DNA from: Candidatus Omnitrophota bacterium
GTDB taxonomy: Bacteria > Omnitrophota > Gorgyraeia > 2-02-FULL-51-18
NCBI GenBank assembly: GCA_022072175.1
Contig: JAJVIE010000003.1
Location: 492,598 to 556,597 of the forward strand
DNA: 64,000 nucleotides
Reading direction: 5' to 3'
Below, in pieces: positions 26,197 to 34,125 of the stretch; within the stretch, counting starts at the first letter, position 1; the number at the start of each line of letters is the position of its first letter. The position numbers and the translations under genes are program-made. The notes under the pieces were generated by a model. It saw only the letters and a program-made list of their open reading frames with translations, ran no database searches and was not told the origin of the DNA.

Positions 26197-26947
26197 GGAT
26201 CCAGTAGGCCGTCAGGATGAACGAGACGGCCGGGGCCATGACGCCGTAGTACGACAGGAAGACCTCGAAGACCGGGCTCGAAACATCGCCCAGACCGAAC
26301 GCCGGCGCGGCGAACACCGCGATGCTGGTCAGGGTGAGCACGTACATGAACCAGGGGAAGACCAGAAGCTTGTGCAGCCAGCCGAAAGACTCGCGGGCGA
26401 GCGAGGGCCGGTGCGGGCGGACAGCCGAGGCGGTCTCGGGGCGCTTGAGCGAGCCGCCGTGGGTCAGCACCATGGTCGAGCGGACGCTCCAGATCAGCAG
26501 GATCCAGAGCGAGCCGAACGCCGCGGTGAAGCCCAGGAGCAGATGGACCGGGTCGCCTGATCGCGAATGGACGCCCCAGGCGATGGCGAAGAAGATCGGC
26601 GGCTGGATCACGTAGTTGATCACCACGTCGAAGAACGCGCCGGTCAGGGACCTTTGTTTTTTCAGCCGGGCCCACTGGCCGTCGACGGCGTCGAGCACAT
26701 AGTACGCCTCGACCAGCAAGGCGCCGATGAGCACCGAGACCGGCGTCAGCTGGGCGAAGAACGGGATGGCGGCGAAAGCCAGCGCCAGCGACAGCGCCGT
26801 GATAAGATTGGCGCTGATCCTCAGGTCCTGAAAGAGCCAGATCAGGCCGATGGACAGCGTGTGAGTGACGTATCGCGCGTAGACGGGCTTGTCGGCTTCG
26901 TCGGCCTTGAGGCAGATACGGCGCAGTTCGGGGATGGTCAGACGCAT
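26159..26947 (-). CDS. CDP-alcohol phosphatidyltransferase with Asn for last motif Asp
   Basis: The only minus-strand gene, 262 residues and several membrane helices. The CDP-alcohol motif is present as DAVDGQWAR at 86-94, then G103 and D107. The fourth acidic residue, held to be the catalytic base in this family, is Asn111 (FFDVVIN). It should join a CDP-activated alcohol to a lipid or polyol acceptor, or be an inactive relative. The ATG is almost at the predicted transcription start. The divergent neighbour 26 bases away is a nucleotidyltransferase that could make the CDP-alcohol. The 3' end overlaps the flippase gene. Confidence 0.8.
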   Translation of the reverse strand: MRLTIPELRRICLKADEADKPVYARYVTHTLSIGLIWLFQDLRISANLITALSLALAFAAIPFFAQLTPVSVLIGALLVEAYYVLDAVDGQWARLKKQRSLTGAFFDVVINYVIQPPIFFAIAWGVHSRSGDPVHLLLGFTAAFGSLWILLIWSVRSTMVLTHGGSLKRPETASAVRPHRPSLARESFGWLHKLLVFPWFMYVLTLTSIAVFAAPAFGLGDVSSPVFEVFLSYYGVMAPAVSFILTAYWILTRQLERSLPSA

Positions 26948-26953
26948 GCGCGG

Positions 26954-26983
26954 ATTATAGGGGATAGCGACGATGAAAGTCAA
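26954..26983 (-). promoter_or_regulatory. Strong promoter for the minus-strand CDP-alcohol gene
   Basis: On the minus strand TTGACT (26983-26978) and a perfect TATAAT (26959-26954) are separated by 18 bases. Initiation would fall at about 26947, the A of the start codon, so the transcript is predicted to be leaderless or nearly so. The -35 box lies inside the first codons of the divergent nucleotidyltransferase gene, so the two transcription units share this short region. Confidence 0.7.
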
Positions 26984-27719
26984 AGCGCTCATTACGGCGG
27001 CCGGCATGGGCAAGCGGTTCGGCGCGCTGACACGGACGACGAACAAATGCCTGTTCCACGTGGACGGCAAGGAGTTGATCGTCCATATCCTCGACCGCCT
27101 GCGCGAGGCGGGTGTGTCCGAAGCGGTGGTCGTGACCGGTTATCAGCGCTCCCGCGTGGAGCGGGCCGTCGGCCACCGGGCCCGAGCGGTTTTCAATCCC
27201 TTTTACAGGGTCTCGGGTATCCTTGGGTCGTTCTGGCAGGCGCGGCCTTACCTGGACGGGAAGCCGTTCGTTTTTACCACTTCGGACCACTTTTTCCACC
27301 CGAGCGTCCTGCGCGATTGTCTGAGGGTAAAATCGGACATTTGTATCACCGTACAGAGGAAAAAATCGTATACAAGGGAGGACGCAAAAGTTATAATCGA
27401 GCGTTCCAAAGTCGTCCGATTGGGCAAGGATATCCCGGTATCGTCCGCGCACGGTGAGTTCGGCGGACTGACGGTCTTCAGTGCCCGCGCTTCCAGGGCG
27501 TTTTTTCGTGAGCTGGAGGCGTGCTTCGACAAAGGCGATCTCGGCGGCTACATGATGGACATCATGTCGCTGGTGAGCCATAAGCACGCGATGCCCATCC
27601 GCTACGCATTCTGCGGGGAAGAGATGCGCACCGAGGTCGATTCGGTCCACGACCTGCGGGCCGCGCGTCACCTGTCCAAGGTCTTCAAAACGGGCCGCGG
27701 GCCCAAATCGAGAGGATGA
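26973..27719 (+). CDS. Sugar/alcohol-phosphate nucleotidyltransferase
   Basis: NTP-transferase-fold protein of 248 residues. LITAAGMGKRFGALT is the nucleotide-binding loop, NKCLFHVDGKELI the partner lysine segment and FVFTTSDHFF the metal-binding acidic site. It resembles CTP-dependent enzymes acting on choline-, glycerol- or inositol-phosphate. Pairing with a divergent CDP-alcohol phosphatidyltransferase supports CTP use and a phosphoalcohol substrate, but neither is shown. The middle third (27310-27400) is AT-rich compared with its surroundings and contains a promoter-like element. Confidence 0.75.
   Translation: MKVKALITAAGMGKRFGALTRTTNKCLFHVDGKELIVHILDRLREAGVSEAVVVTGYQRSRVERAVGHRARAVFNPFYRVSGILGSFWQARPYLDGKPFVFTTSDHFFHPSVLRDCLRVKSDICITVQRKKSYTREDAKVIIERSKVVRLGKDIPVSSAHGEFGGLTVFSARASRAFFRELEACFDKGDLGGYMMDIMSLVSHKHAMPIRYAFCGEEMRTEVDSVHDLRAARHLSKVFKTGRGPKSRG
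27369..27397 (+). promoter_or_regulatory. Possible internal promoter upstream of the RibB-like gene
   Basis: A perfect TATAAT at 27392-27397 follows TATACA (four of six matches) at 27369-27374 after 17 bases. It lies within an AT-rich patch of the nucleotidyltransferase gene. Initiation would be about 320 bases before the RibB-like gene. Confidence 0.35.
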
Positions 27720-27725
27720 AGCAAG

Positions 27726-28367
27726 ATGCCGAAGTATAAGTTCGACCCCATCGAGGACGCGATCAAGGAAGTCCGTAAGGGCAAGCTCGTCATCATCATG
27801 GACAGCAAAGAGCGCGAGTACGAGGGCGACTTCGTCGGCGCGGCCTCCAAGATGACGCCCGAGACCATCAATTTCATGCTGACCCACGCCCGCGGGGCCT
27901 ACATCGCGATCTTCATGCCCGCCGGACGCTGTGACAAGCTCGACATTCCCCCGATGGGCGTGCGCAACGAATCGTTCAACCACACGAAGTTCCGCGTGTC
28001 GGTCGACGGTAAGGACAATGTTTCCGGCAGTTCCGCCTATGACCGCGCCCAGACGGTCAACCTGCTCGGTGATCCCGCGGCCAAGCCGTCGGATTTTGTC
28101 CGTCCGGGACACGTCGTGCCGATCGAAGCCAACCCCAAGGGCCTGCTCGGCCGCAAGGGTCACACCGAATCCGGTGTGGAGCTCATGCGTCTGGCCGGCA
28201 TCGATCCGCCGGTGGCGGTGGATCTGGAGATCCTCGATGAGGACGGGACCATGGCGCACGAAGACCGCCTGTTCGCCCTGGCCAAGAAGTTCAAGCTCAA
28301 GATCATCTCCGTCGACGATCTCGTCGAATACGTCACCCGCAAGCCGGCGGCCGCGCTCAAGGGCTGA
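27726..28367 (+). CDS. Divergent RibB-like (DHBP synthase family) protein
   Basis: A 213-residue protein clearly related to 3,4-dihydroxy-2-butanone 4-phosphate synthase, which converts ribulose 5-phosphate to the four-carbon riboflavin precursor. Conserved elements are E31, E33 and D35 in REYEGD, the AYDRAQTV segment, RPGHVVPI and GRKGHTESGVEL. Departures are Tyr32 for the usual Asn of RENEGD, VSGSSA where TTGISA is normal, and AYIAIF in place of the Cys-containing strand. No other riboflavin gene is near. It may be a true RibB or a paralogue working on a sugar phosphate for the glycan. The ATG follows a GAGAGG ribosome site. Confidence 0.75.
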   Translation: MPKYKFDPIEDAIKEVRKGKLVIIMDSKEREYEGDFVGAASKMTPETINFMLTHARGAYIAIFMPAGRCDKLDIPPMGVRNESFNHTKFRVSVDGKDNVSGSSAYDRAQTVNLLGDPAAKPSDFVRPGHVVPIEANPKGLLGRKGHTESGVELMRLAGIDPPVAVDLEILDEDGTMAHEDRLFALAKKFKLKIISVDDLVEYVTRKPAAALKG

Positions 28368-29185
28368 TGTCCGGGGGGGCGACGCTGGATGCGCGATGGC
28401 GTCTGGCGGCCGCATTGGCGGCCGCCCTCGCGATCGGCGCCCTCTATCTCTTACCCCGTCTGACGCCGCATTCTCCGCTCAAGTTGTACTGCCTGTTGGC
28501 AGGGCATGACTGGGCCTATTACGCTTCGGACGACTGGGCCTGGTACTACGACGCGGCAGGACGCGACTACGATCACCCCGAGCTCGATGGGTACAAGTAC
28601 CGCTACATCCCGGACCGTATGCTCTGCCGCCGATGCCGGACGTATCTGTTCGATCACACCATCGTCGAGGACCGCGTCTACGCGCTCGAATCGCACGAGA
28701 GGCGGATCGTCAATCCTCCGCCGCCCGAGTCGATGGGGCGGCGGCAATGGCCGACGCGCCGGGGTAAGCTGGAAGGCATCGGGCGTAATTACTACGCCGC
28801 CGGAGCGTTACGCAACGAATGGAGCGCCCGGTCCGACGAATTGCACGGACCCGCGAAGGGATATTTTCCGGACGGCAAGGTCCATTGGGAGACGACTTAT
28901 GTGCACGGCGATCCGGACGGCGTGGCCCGTGAGTACCATGATGACGGGTCGATCAAGAGCGAGTTCCCGTATCGCAACGGCCGTCTGGACGGGGAATCCC
29001 GCCAGTACCGACCGGGCGGGAGGCTCTGGAGGGTGCGTCACTATGAGGCCGGAGAGGTCGAGGGCGAGGGGTATGATCTGCACGAGGACGGCAGCTTGAA
29101 GAGGGAGGACCGTTTCGAGCGGGGCCGCCTCGTCGACCGCCGGACCTATGAGCCGGGCGCCAAGACGGTCCGGAAAGCCGCTTGA
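28367..29185 (+). CDS. Membrane-anchored MORN-repeat protein
   Basis: A 272-residue protein with one N-terminal hydrophobic helix (about residues 11-30), a Cys-containing segment LCRRCRTYLFDH near residue 87, and a C-terminal series of MORN-2-like repeats. Each repeat has a DG core: YFPDGKVHWE, YHDDGSIKSE, YRPGGRLWRV and LHEDGSLKRE. Such repeats often mediate protein or envelope contacts in exported proteins. It shares the A of TGATG with the RibB-like stop and, in the same way, with the next small gene. Function is not known. Confidence 0.65.
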   Translation: MSGGATLDARWRLAAALAAALAIGALYLLPRLTPHSPLKLYCLLAGHDWAYYASDDWAWYYDAAGRDYDHPELDGYKYRYIPDRMLCRRCRTYLFDHTIVEDRVYALESHERRIVNPPPPESMGRRQWPTRRGKLEGIGRNYYAAGALRNEWSARSDELHGPAKGYFPDGKVHWETTYVHGDPDGVAREYHDDGSIKSEFPYRNGRLDGESRQYRPGGRLWRVRHYEAGEVEGEGYDLHEDGSLKREDRFERGRLVDRRTYEPGAKTVRKAA

Positions 29186-29298
29186 TGCGACCGGGCCGCG
29201 CGTACACCCTCGCTTGGATCGTCTGGGCGGTCGTGGTCGCGTGTTCCTACGCGAGCCGCTTCGTTGGGCCTCGTTTGATGGAGCTCTCGGGTCGATGA
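29185..29298 (+). CDS. Small 37-residue single-span membrane peptide
   Basis: A short reading frame, MRPGRAYTLAWIVWAVVV at its N-terminus, with a basic start, one hydrophobic helix of about 17 residues and a polar end. Its ATG shares the A of the MORN gene stop (TGATG), and its stop overlaps the next ATG (ATGA at 29295). It therefore fills exactly the space between two real genes with the same coupling style used throughout the window. I recognise no family. It could also be a leader peptide coupling translation of the GT-C gene. Confidence 0.55.
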   Translation: MRPGRAYTLAWIVWAVVVACSYASRFVGPRLMELSGR

Positions 29299-31172
29299 AC
29301 GCGTACGTCCAATCAGGACCCCAGGTCCTCCTGACCGCGGCGTTGTGGTTCTGGCCTTCGCTCTTGGCCTGTTACGGTGCCGGACGGCCGCTGGCGGCCT
29401 TGTGTCCGCTGGACGAGCGGGCGGGCAGTGGCGCCCTGCGGGCGGTGCTCGCGCTCTCGATGGGGCTGTTCGTCCTGTCGCTGTGGGTCTTCGCGGCCGG
29501 ATCGCTCGGCCTCATCGGACCGGTCACTCTGGCCGCGTTCATTCCCGTGGGGGTCTTCATGGCCCTGGCGCGGACCGATCTTGGCCGGGTCTGTTCCGCT
29601 GTGCGCGAGGGATGGACACGCTTGAGCGGTTTGGACCGCTGTATCCTTGCGGGCGGCGCGGCGCTGGCCGCCCTGACGTATGTCGCGGCCCACGCCCCGG
29701 AGAGCGCCAACGATTCTCTGGCCTACCATCTTTACTTCCCCAAGCTCTACGTCGATGCCGGACGCCTGGTGCATGATGCCACGCACCCTCGATCCCTGTG
29801 GCCGTCGCTGATGGGCATGCTCTATACCGCGGGGTTGTCGGCGCAGGGCGTGGCGCTCGCCAAGCTCTACAGCTGGACGACGGCGGTGCTCGCGGTATCG
29901 GGGACGACCGCGGCCGCCGTGTATCTGTCCCGTTCCGCTGAGGCGGGCCGCGTCGCGGCGATCCTCGTCGGAACAGTGCCGGCGTTGTGGATGCAGTCTT
30001 TCTGCGCGTACAACGACAACGCGATGGCGCTCTATGTGCTGGTGGCGGCCGTGATGTTGTACTTGTGGGTGCGGTCGGGGTACGGCGCCGCACGCTCGCT
30101 AGCCGCCGGCGCTTCGCTGGCCGCGCTCCTGTCGGTCAAATATTACACGTTCGTGCCGGCGGCCGTCCTGTCCATCGGGGTCTTGTGCGCGATGTGCGCC
30201 GACCGCTCGACCGCTCTACCGCGCAAGGTCGGTTCGGCGGTCCTTGTCGTTCTGTCGACCACCGCTCTCTGCGGGCACTGGTATCTGCGCAGTTGGCTGG
30301 CCACGGGCAATCCCGTCTTCCCGTTCGCCGCGCCGCTTTTCGGTGGAGAGGGTTTCTCGCAGAGGATGGTCGGATTCGCGGAATTGCCCAAAACACCGCT
30401 CAATTTCCTGCTCCTGCCCTGGAACACGGCCATGCGCGTCGATGAGCTCGGCGGCGAGCCCATCGGATGCCTGTGGCTGGCCGCGCTTCCTTGCCTGGTC
30501 ACGCTCCGATCCGCGGCCGGGTTCGCCCGAGCGGCCGCCGCCGCCGCGGCGGCCCTCTTGAGCGCCTGGTTCCTGTCCATCCAACACGCCCGCTTCCTCC
30601 TGCCGGCCCTGCCGGTCCTGGGCTTGGTGTGGGCCGACTGCGCCCGTTGCTGGAGAGCTCTGGAGCCGCCGCGCCGGGCCGGACGGATCTTGCTGGCGAT
30701 CCTGGGGCTCATCGCGCTGACGCAGACGGCGCTGGCCGCATACTATCCGGCGCGCTATGTGCCCGCGGCGCTCGGGACCCCGCCCGCGGCGGCCCATCTG
30801 ATGGGCGCCGAGCGCACTTATGCCGCCCTGTCGCGACTGTCGGAACATCTGGGAGAGCGGGATGTGCTGGTGTTCGTTACGGAACCCCGGCTTTTCTATT
30901 CGCCGGTGCGGGCGATCCTGCTCAGCCCTCTGTCCGAGCGCCTGGCGGCGGTCGCGGGTCAGGACTTGGCGGGGTGGCTCCGCTCGCAAGGGGCCACGCA
31001 TTTCTTGACGACCGATCGAGGTGAGCGCTCGCCCTGGACGGAAGCCGCGCTGAGGTCCGGACTGCACCGGCTTGTCGTAGCCGAGGCCTCCGTCGACGTC
31101 GAGGCGGCAGGGGAGAAGTGCCGCTATACGCTCTGGACGTGGTCGCCGGAAGCGCGGGGACAGGCGAGATGA
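29295..31172 (+). CDS. GT-C-type multi-spanning membrane protein
   Basis: A 625-residue integral membrane protein with about ten hydrophobic segments and a soluble C-terminal part from about residue 520. An acidic loop ESANDSLAYHLYFPKLY near residues 135-150 fits the first-loop catalytic region of GT-C transferases using polyprenyl-phosphate sugars. The start at 29295 overlaps the stop of the small peptide gene; a farther ATG at 29148 would run through both upstream genes. It resembles in size and shape the three membrane proteins at the left edge. Substrates are unknown. Confidence 0.65.
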   Translation: MNAYVQSGPQVLLTAALWFWPSLLACYGAGRPLAALCPLDERAGSGALRAVLALSMGLFVLSLWVFAAGSLGLIGPVTLAAFIPVGVFMALARTDLGRVCSAVREGWTRLSGLDRCILAGGAALAALTYVAAHAPESANDSLAYHLYFPKLYVDAGRLVHDATHPRSLWPSLMGMLYTAGLSAQGVALAKLYSWTTAVLAVSGTTAAAVYLSRSAEAGRVAAILVGTVPALWMQSFCAYNDNAMALYVLVAAVMLYLWVRSGYGAARSLAAGASLAALLSVKYYTFVPAAVLSIGVLCAMCADRSTALPRKVGSAVLVVLSTTALCGHWYLRSWLATGNPVFPFAAPLFGGEGFSQRMVGFAELPKTPLNFLLLPWNTAMRVDELGGEPIGCLWLAALPCLVTLRSAAGFARAAAAAAAALLSAWFLSIQHARFLLPALPVLGLVWADCARCWRALEPPRRAGRILLAILGLIALTQTALAAYYPARYVPAALGTPPAAAHLMGAERTYAALSRLSEHLGERDVLVFVTEPRLFYSPVRAILLSPLSERLAAVAGQDLAGWLRSQGATHFLTTDRGERSPWTEAALRSGLHRLVVAEASVDVEAAGEKCRYTLWTWSPEARGQAR

Positions 31173-31921
31173 GGACCCAGCCGCTGTTGTCGGTGATCAT
31201 ACCGGTCTACAACGAGAAGGCCAACGTGGCCGAGCTCGTCCGGCGCGTGCAGGCCGTTGGTCTGCGCAAGGAGATCGTGATCGTCGACGACGGGTCCACG
31301 GACGGGACCCGTGAACTCCTGAAGGGCACGGTCGTGCCCGCCTATGACAACGTGCGCTATCTCGAGCATGAGCGCAATTCCGGAAAAGGAGCCGCGCTCC
31401 GTACGGGCCTGTCCGCGGCCACCGGGGACATCCTGATCGTCCAGGATGCCGACCTGGAGTACGACCCCAAGGATTATCTGCAGATCGTCCGGCGCTTCCG
31501 CAATCCGGACACTCACGTCGTGTACGGTTCGCGCTTCTGGAAGGTCAACAAGTACCTGTTCATCTGGCACTGGTTCTGCAACAAGTTCCTCGGCGGCCAC
31601 TACGAGATCCGATACCTGCACCATTTCCTCGGCATCCAGGCCCTAAACCTCTTGGCAAACGTGCTGTACTTTGCTAACATAACCGACGAGGCGACTTGTT
31701 ATAAGGCCTTCCGGCGACAGGTGTTAGATAAGGTCCGGTTGCGTTGCAACGGATTCGACTTCTGTCCGGAGTTCACCGCCAAGGCCCGCAAGGCCGGCTA
31801 CCGGATCGTGGAAGTCCCCATCACGTACCACCCGCGGTCCCACAAGGACGGCAAAAAACTCAACTGGAGACACGGGTTTGAAGCCATCTACACCCTCGTC
31901 AAATATCGCTTTGTCGATTAA
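31169..31921 (+). CDS. GT2 glycosyltransferase, DPM1-like
   Basis: A 250-residue GT-A enzyme of the dolichyl-phosphate-mannose-synthase type. LLSVIIPVYNEKANVAELV and IVIVDDGSTDGT form the nucleotide site, GKGAALRTGL and VQDADLEYDP carry the DxD metal motif, and GSRFW and CYKAFRR follow. Such enzymes load a sugar onto undecaprenyl phosphate, which GT-C proteins like the one just upstream then use. ATGA overlap with that gene supports joint work. The 3' third is locally AT-rich and carries a promoter-like element. Confidence 0.82.
   Translation: MRTQPLLSVIIPVYNEKANVAELVRRVQAVGLRKEIVIVDDGSTDGTRELLKGTVVPAYDNVRYLEHERNSGKGAALRTGLSAATGDILIVQDADLEYDPKDYLQIVRRFRNPDTHVVYGSRFWKVNKYLFIWHWFCNKFLGGHYEIRYLHHFLGIQALNLLANVLYFANITDEATCYKAFRRQVLDKVRLRCNGFDFCPEFTAKARKAGYRIVEVPITYHPRSHKDGKKLNWRHGFEAIYTLVKYRFVD
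31652..31680 (+). promoter_or_regulatory. Internal extended -10 promoter in the DPM1-like gene
   Basis: TTGGCA at 31652-31657 (five of six matches), a 17-base spacer, and TAACAT at 31675-31680 preceded by TG one base upstream (extended -10). It sits in an AT-rich patch inside the coding region. Initiation near 31687 would serve the radical SAM and methyltransferase genes that follow. Confidence 0.45.
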
Positions 31922-31937
31922 CGGCGCGGTCCGGCCT

Positions 31938-33392
31938 GTGGAGCGCGAGCGGGCCGCCGTCGCCGGCCGGATCTTCCTGATCTATCCTCCGACCGGGCTC
32001 TACATGCGCGACGATCGCTGTCAGGCGCCTGTGGAGGGGATGACCGCACAGCCCAATCGCGCTCCGCTGGATCTGGCGTACATGGCAGCCATGCTCGAGC
32101 GCGACGGACGCACCTGTAAGATCACCGACTACGCCGCCGAGCCCGGCGGGTGGGAGAGGGTGCGCCGCGATATCGCGGATTTCAAGCCCGACCTGCTGTT
32201 GGTCAGCGTCACGACGCCGACGCTCAAGAACGACCTGGCCGCCTGCCGCATCGCCAAGGAGATCGATCCGGCCATCTTGACGGTCGCCAAGGGCGCGCAC
32301 TTCACCGCCAAGGACGACGAGGTCCTGCTGGCGAACCCCGAGCTCGATCTGGTCATCCGGGGCGAGTCCGAGCATGCGGTCACGGAGATCGCCTCCGGCG
32401 CGGACTACGCGTCCATCCTGGGGCTGGCGTACCGCAAGGATGGCAAGGTCGCCCGCAACGCGGACCGACCCTACATCGAGGTCGACGACCTGGACAAGCT
32501 GCCCTTCCCGGCGAGACATCTGATCAACAACGCTCTGTATACGGCTCCGGACACGGGCGAAGCGATCACGATGATCAACACGGGGCGCGGTTGTCCCCAC
32601 CAGTGCATCTACTGCGCGGTCACGATCGCGTCGGGCTACAAGCTCAAGGTCCGCACGCCCCGCAGTATCGTCGACGAGATCCAGGAATGCGTCCAGAAGC
32701 ACGGGATCCGCAACTTCTTCTTCAGGGCGGACACGTTCACGTGGGACGAGCGCTGGGTGGTCGACCTGTGCGGCATGATCCGCGAGCGCGGCCTCGACAT
32801 CCGCTGGGGTTGCAACAGCCGCGTGGACACGATCAGCGAGAAGCGCCTGGAAGCGATGAAGAGCGCCGGGTGCTGGATCGTCGGTTTTGGCATCGAGAGC
32901 GGCGACCAGGACATGCTCGACAAGATGAAGAAGCGCGCCAAGGTCGAGGATGCCGAACGGGCGATCGCGTTGTGCAAGAAGTACGGCGTCAAGACGTACG
33001 GGTTGTTCCTGATCGGCCTGCCCTGGGAGACCCGGGCGACGGTGGAGAAGACGATCGCGTTCGCCAAGCGTCTGGACCCGAGTTTTTTGGATTTCAACAT
33101 CGCCTATCCGCTGCCCGGTACGGAGTACTACCGGCTGGCCAAGGAAATGGGGCTCTTCGAGGAGAAGGACCTGCCCAACGGCGATTATGCCCGGCCGATC
33201 GTGAGGACGCTCGACCTGTCCACCGAAGAGCTCGTGAAGCTCAGGCACAAGGCGCTACTGAGCTTTTACTTGAGACCGTCCTACATCGCGCGCACGCTGG
33301 GGGAGATCCGCTCTCCGCGTATCCTGCTCAACTACATCCGCTCGGGTCTCCGGCTGATCAAGCACCACGCGTTCGATTTCGGGAACGACTGA
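31938..33392 (+). CDS. B12-binding-type radical SAM enzyme
   Basis: A radical SAM enzyme of about 484 residues with an N-terminal B12-binding-like Rossmann domain (RIFLIYPPTG and FKPDLLLVSVTTPT) and a core domain with NTGRGCPHQCIYCAV, whose CxxxCxxC binds the 4Fe-4S cluster. RWGCNSRVDTI, GFGIESGDQDML and GLPWETRATVEKTI are typical of BchE/Hpn-type proteins. The DxHxxG cobalamin motif is not evident. The GTG 31938 start is my best estimate; TTG codons at 31878 and 31911 are alternatives. It may methylate or rearrange a sugar or lipid of the glycan. Confidence 0.8.
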   Translation: MERERAAVAGRIFLIYPPTGLYMRDDRCQAPVEGMTAQPNRAPLDLAYMAAMLERDGRTCKITDYAAEPGGWERVRRDIADFKPDLLLVSVTTPTLKNDLAACRIAKEIDPAILTVAKGAHFTAKDDEVLLANPELDLVIRGESEHAVTEIASGADYASILGLAYRKDGKVARNADRPYIEVDDLDKLPFPARHLINNALYTAPDTGEAITMINTGRGCPHQCIYCAVTIASGYKLKVRTPRSIVDEIQECVQKHGIRNFFFRADTFTWDERWVVDLCGMIRERGLDIRWGCNSRVDTISEKRLEAMKSAGCWIVGFGIESGDQDMLDKMKKRAKVEDAERAIALCKKYGVKTYGLFLIGLPWETRATVEKTIAFAKRLDPSFLDFNIAYPLPGTEYYRLAKEMGLFEEKDLPNGDYARPIVRTLDLSTEELVKLRHKALLSFYLRPSYIARTLGEIRSPRILLNYIRSGLRLIKHHAFDFGND

Positions 33393-33396
33393 GCCG

Positions 33397-34125
33397 ATGG
33401 CGCAGAACAAGGCCGTCGAGCTCGAACACGCCCGCAAGATCCTGCATCACCCGGAGTTCTACTGGAACTCAGGCACACCCGCCGGACTCAACGGCTCCCT
33501 GCGGCGGGCCGAGTGGGTGCGAGAGGCCTCCGGCATGGGGCCGGGTAAGCGGGTGCTCGAGGTCGGTTGCGGGACGGGATTCTTCTCCGAGATCTTCATT
33601 CGCACCGGCTGTTCGCTGCACGCCATCGACATTTCGCCGGACCTGGTCGACAAAGCCGTCAAACGCCTCGGCGGCGCCGTCGACCTGCGTGTCTGCGACA
33701 TCGAGGCCTTGCCGTACGCAGACCACAGCATGGACGCCGCCGTCGGCATCCGCGTCCTGCACCACCTGGACATGCCGGCCGCGTTTCGTGAGATCTCGCG
33801 CGTGCTCAAGCCCGGAGGGGTGATCGCCTTTTGTGAGCCCAACATGCTCAACCCTCAGATCATGGTCCAGAAGAACATCCCTCCGATCAAACGGATGATG
33901 GGCGACACTCCCGATGAGACGGCGTTCTTCAAGTGGCCTCTCCGTCGCTTCCTGAGCGAGCGCGGGTACCGAGACATCACGATCGAGCCTTTCGACTTCT
34001 TGCACCCGTGGATCCCCGCGAGAGTCGTGCCGACAGCCGAGCGGATCGGCCGCGCCTTCGAGAGGGTGCCCCTCCTGCGCGAGATCGCCGGCTCACTGCG
34101 CATTCGCGCCGTGCTGGCGGGATGA
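33397..34125 (+). CDS. SAM-dependent methyltransferase (class I)
   Basis: A 242-residue Rossmann-fold methyltransferase. Motif I is VLEVGCGTGFFSEIF, followed by HAIDISPDLVDKAV, a central AVGIRVLHHLDM and FREISRVLKPGGVIAF. The acceptor is probably a glycan or lipid intermediate because it lies between a radical SAM enzyme and an FkbM methyltransferase, but the target is unknown. Its stop overlaps the FkbM start by ATGA. Confidence 0.8.
   Translation: MAQNKAVELEHARKILHHPEFYWNSGTPAGLNGSLRRAEWVREASGMGPGKRVLEVGCGTGFFSEIFIRTGCSLHAIDISPDLVDKAVKRLGGAVDLRVCDIEALPYADHSMDAAVGIRVLHHLDMPAAFREISRVLKPGGVIAFCEPNMLNPQIMVQKNIPPIKRMMGDTPDETAFFKWPLRRFLSERGYRDITIEPFDFLHPWIPARVVPTAERIGRAFERVPLLREIAGSLRIRAVLAG

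Noticed and set aside
31878-31937. Longer N-terminus of the radical SAM protein from TTG 31878
   Set aside because: It would add a Ser/Ala-rich tail that mirrors the end of the preceding gene in another frame. GTG 31938 starts closer to the conserved RIFLIYPP strand, though this is not certain.
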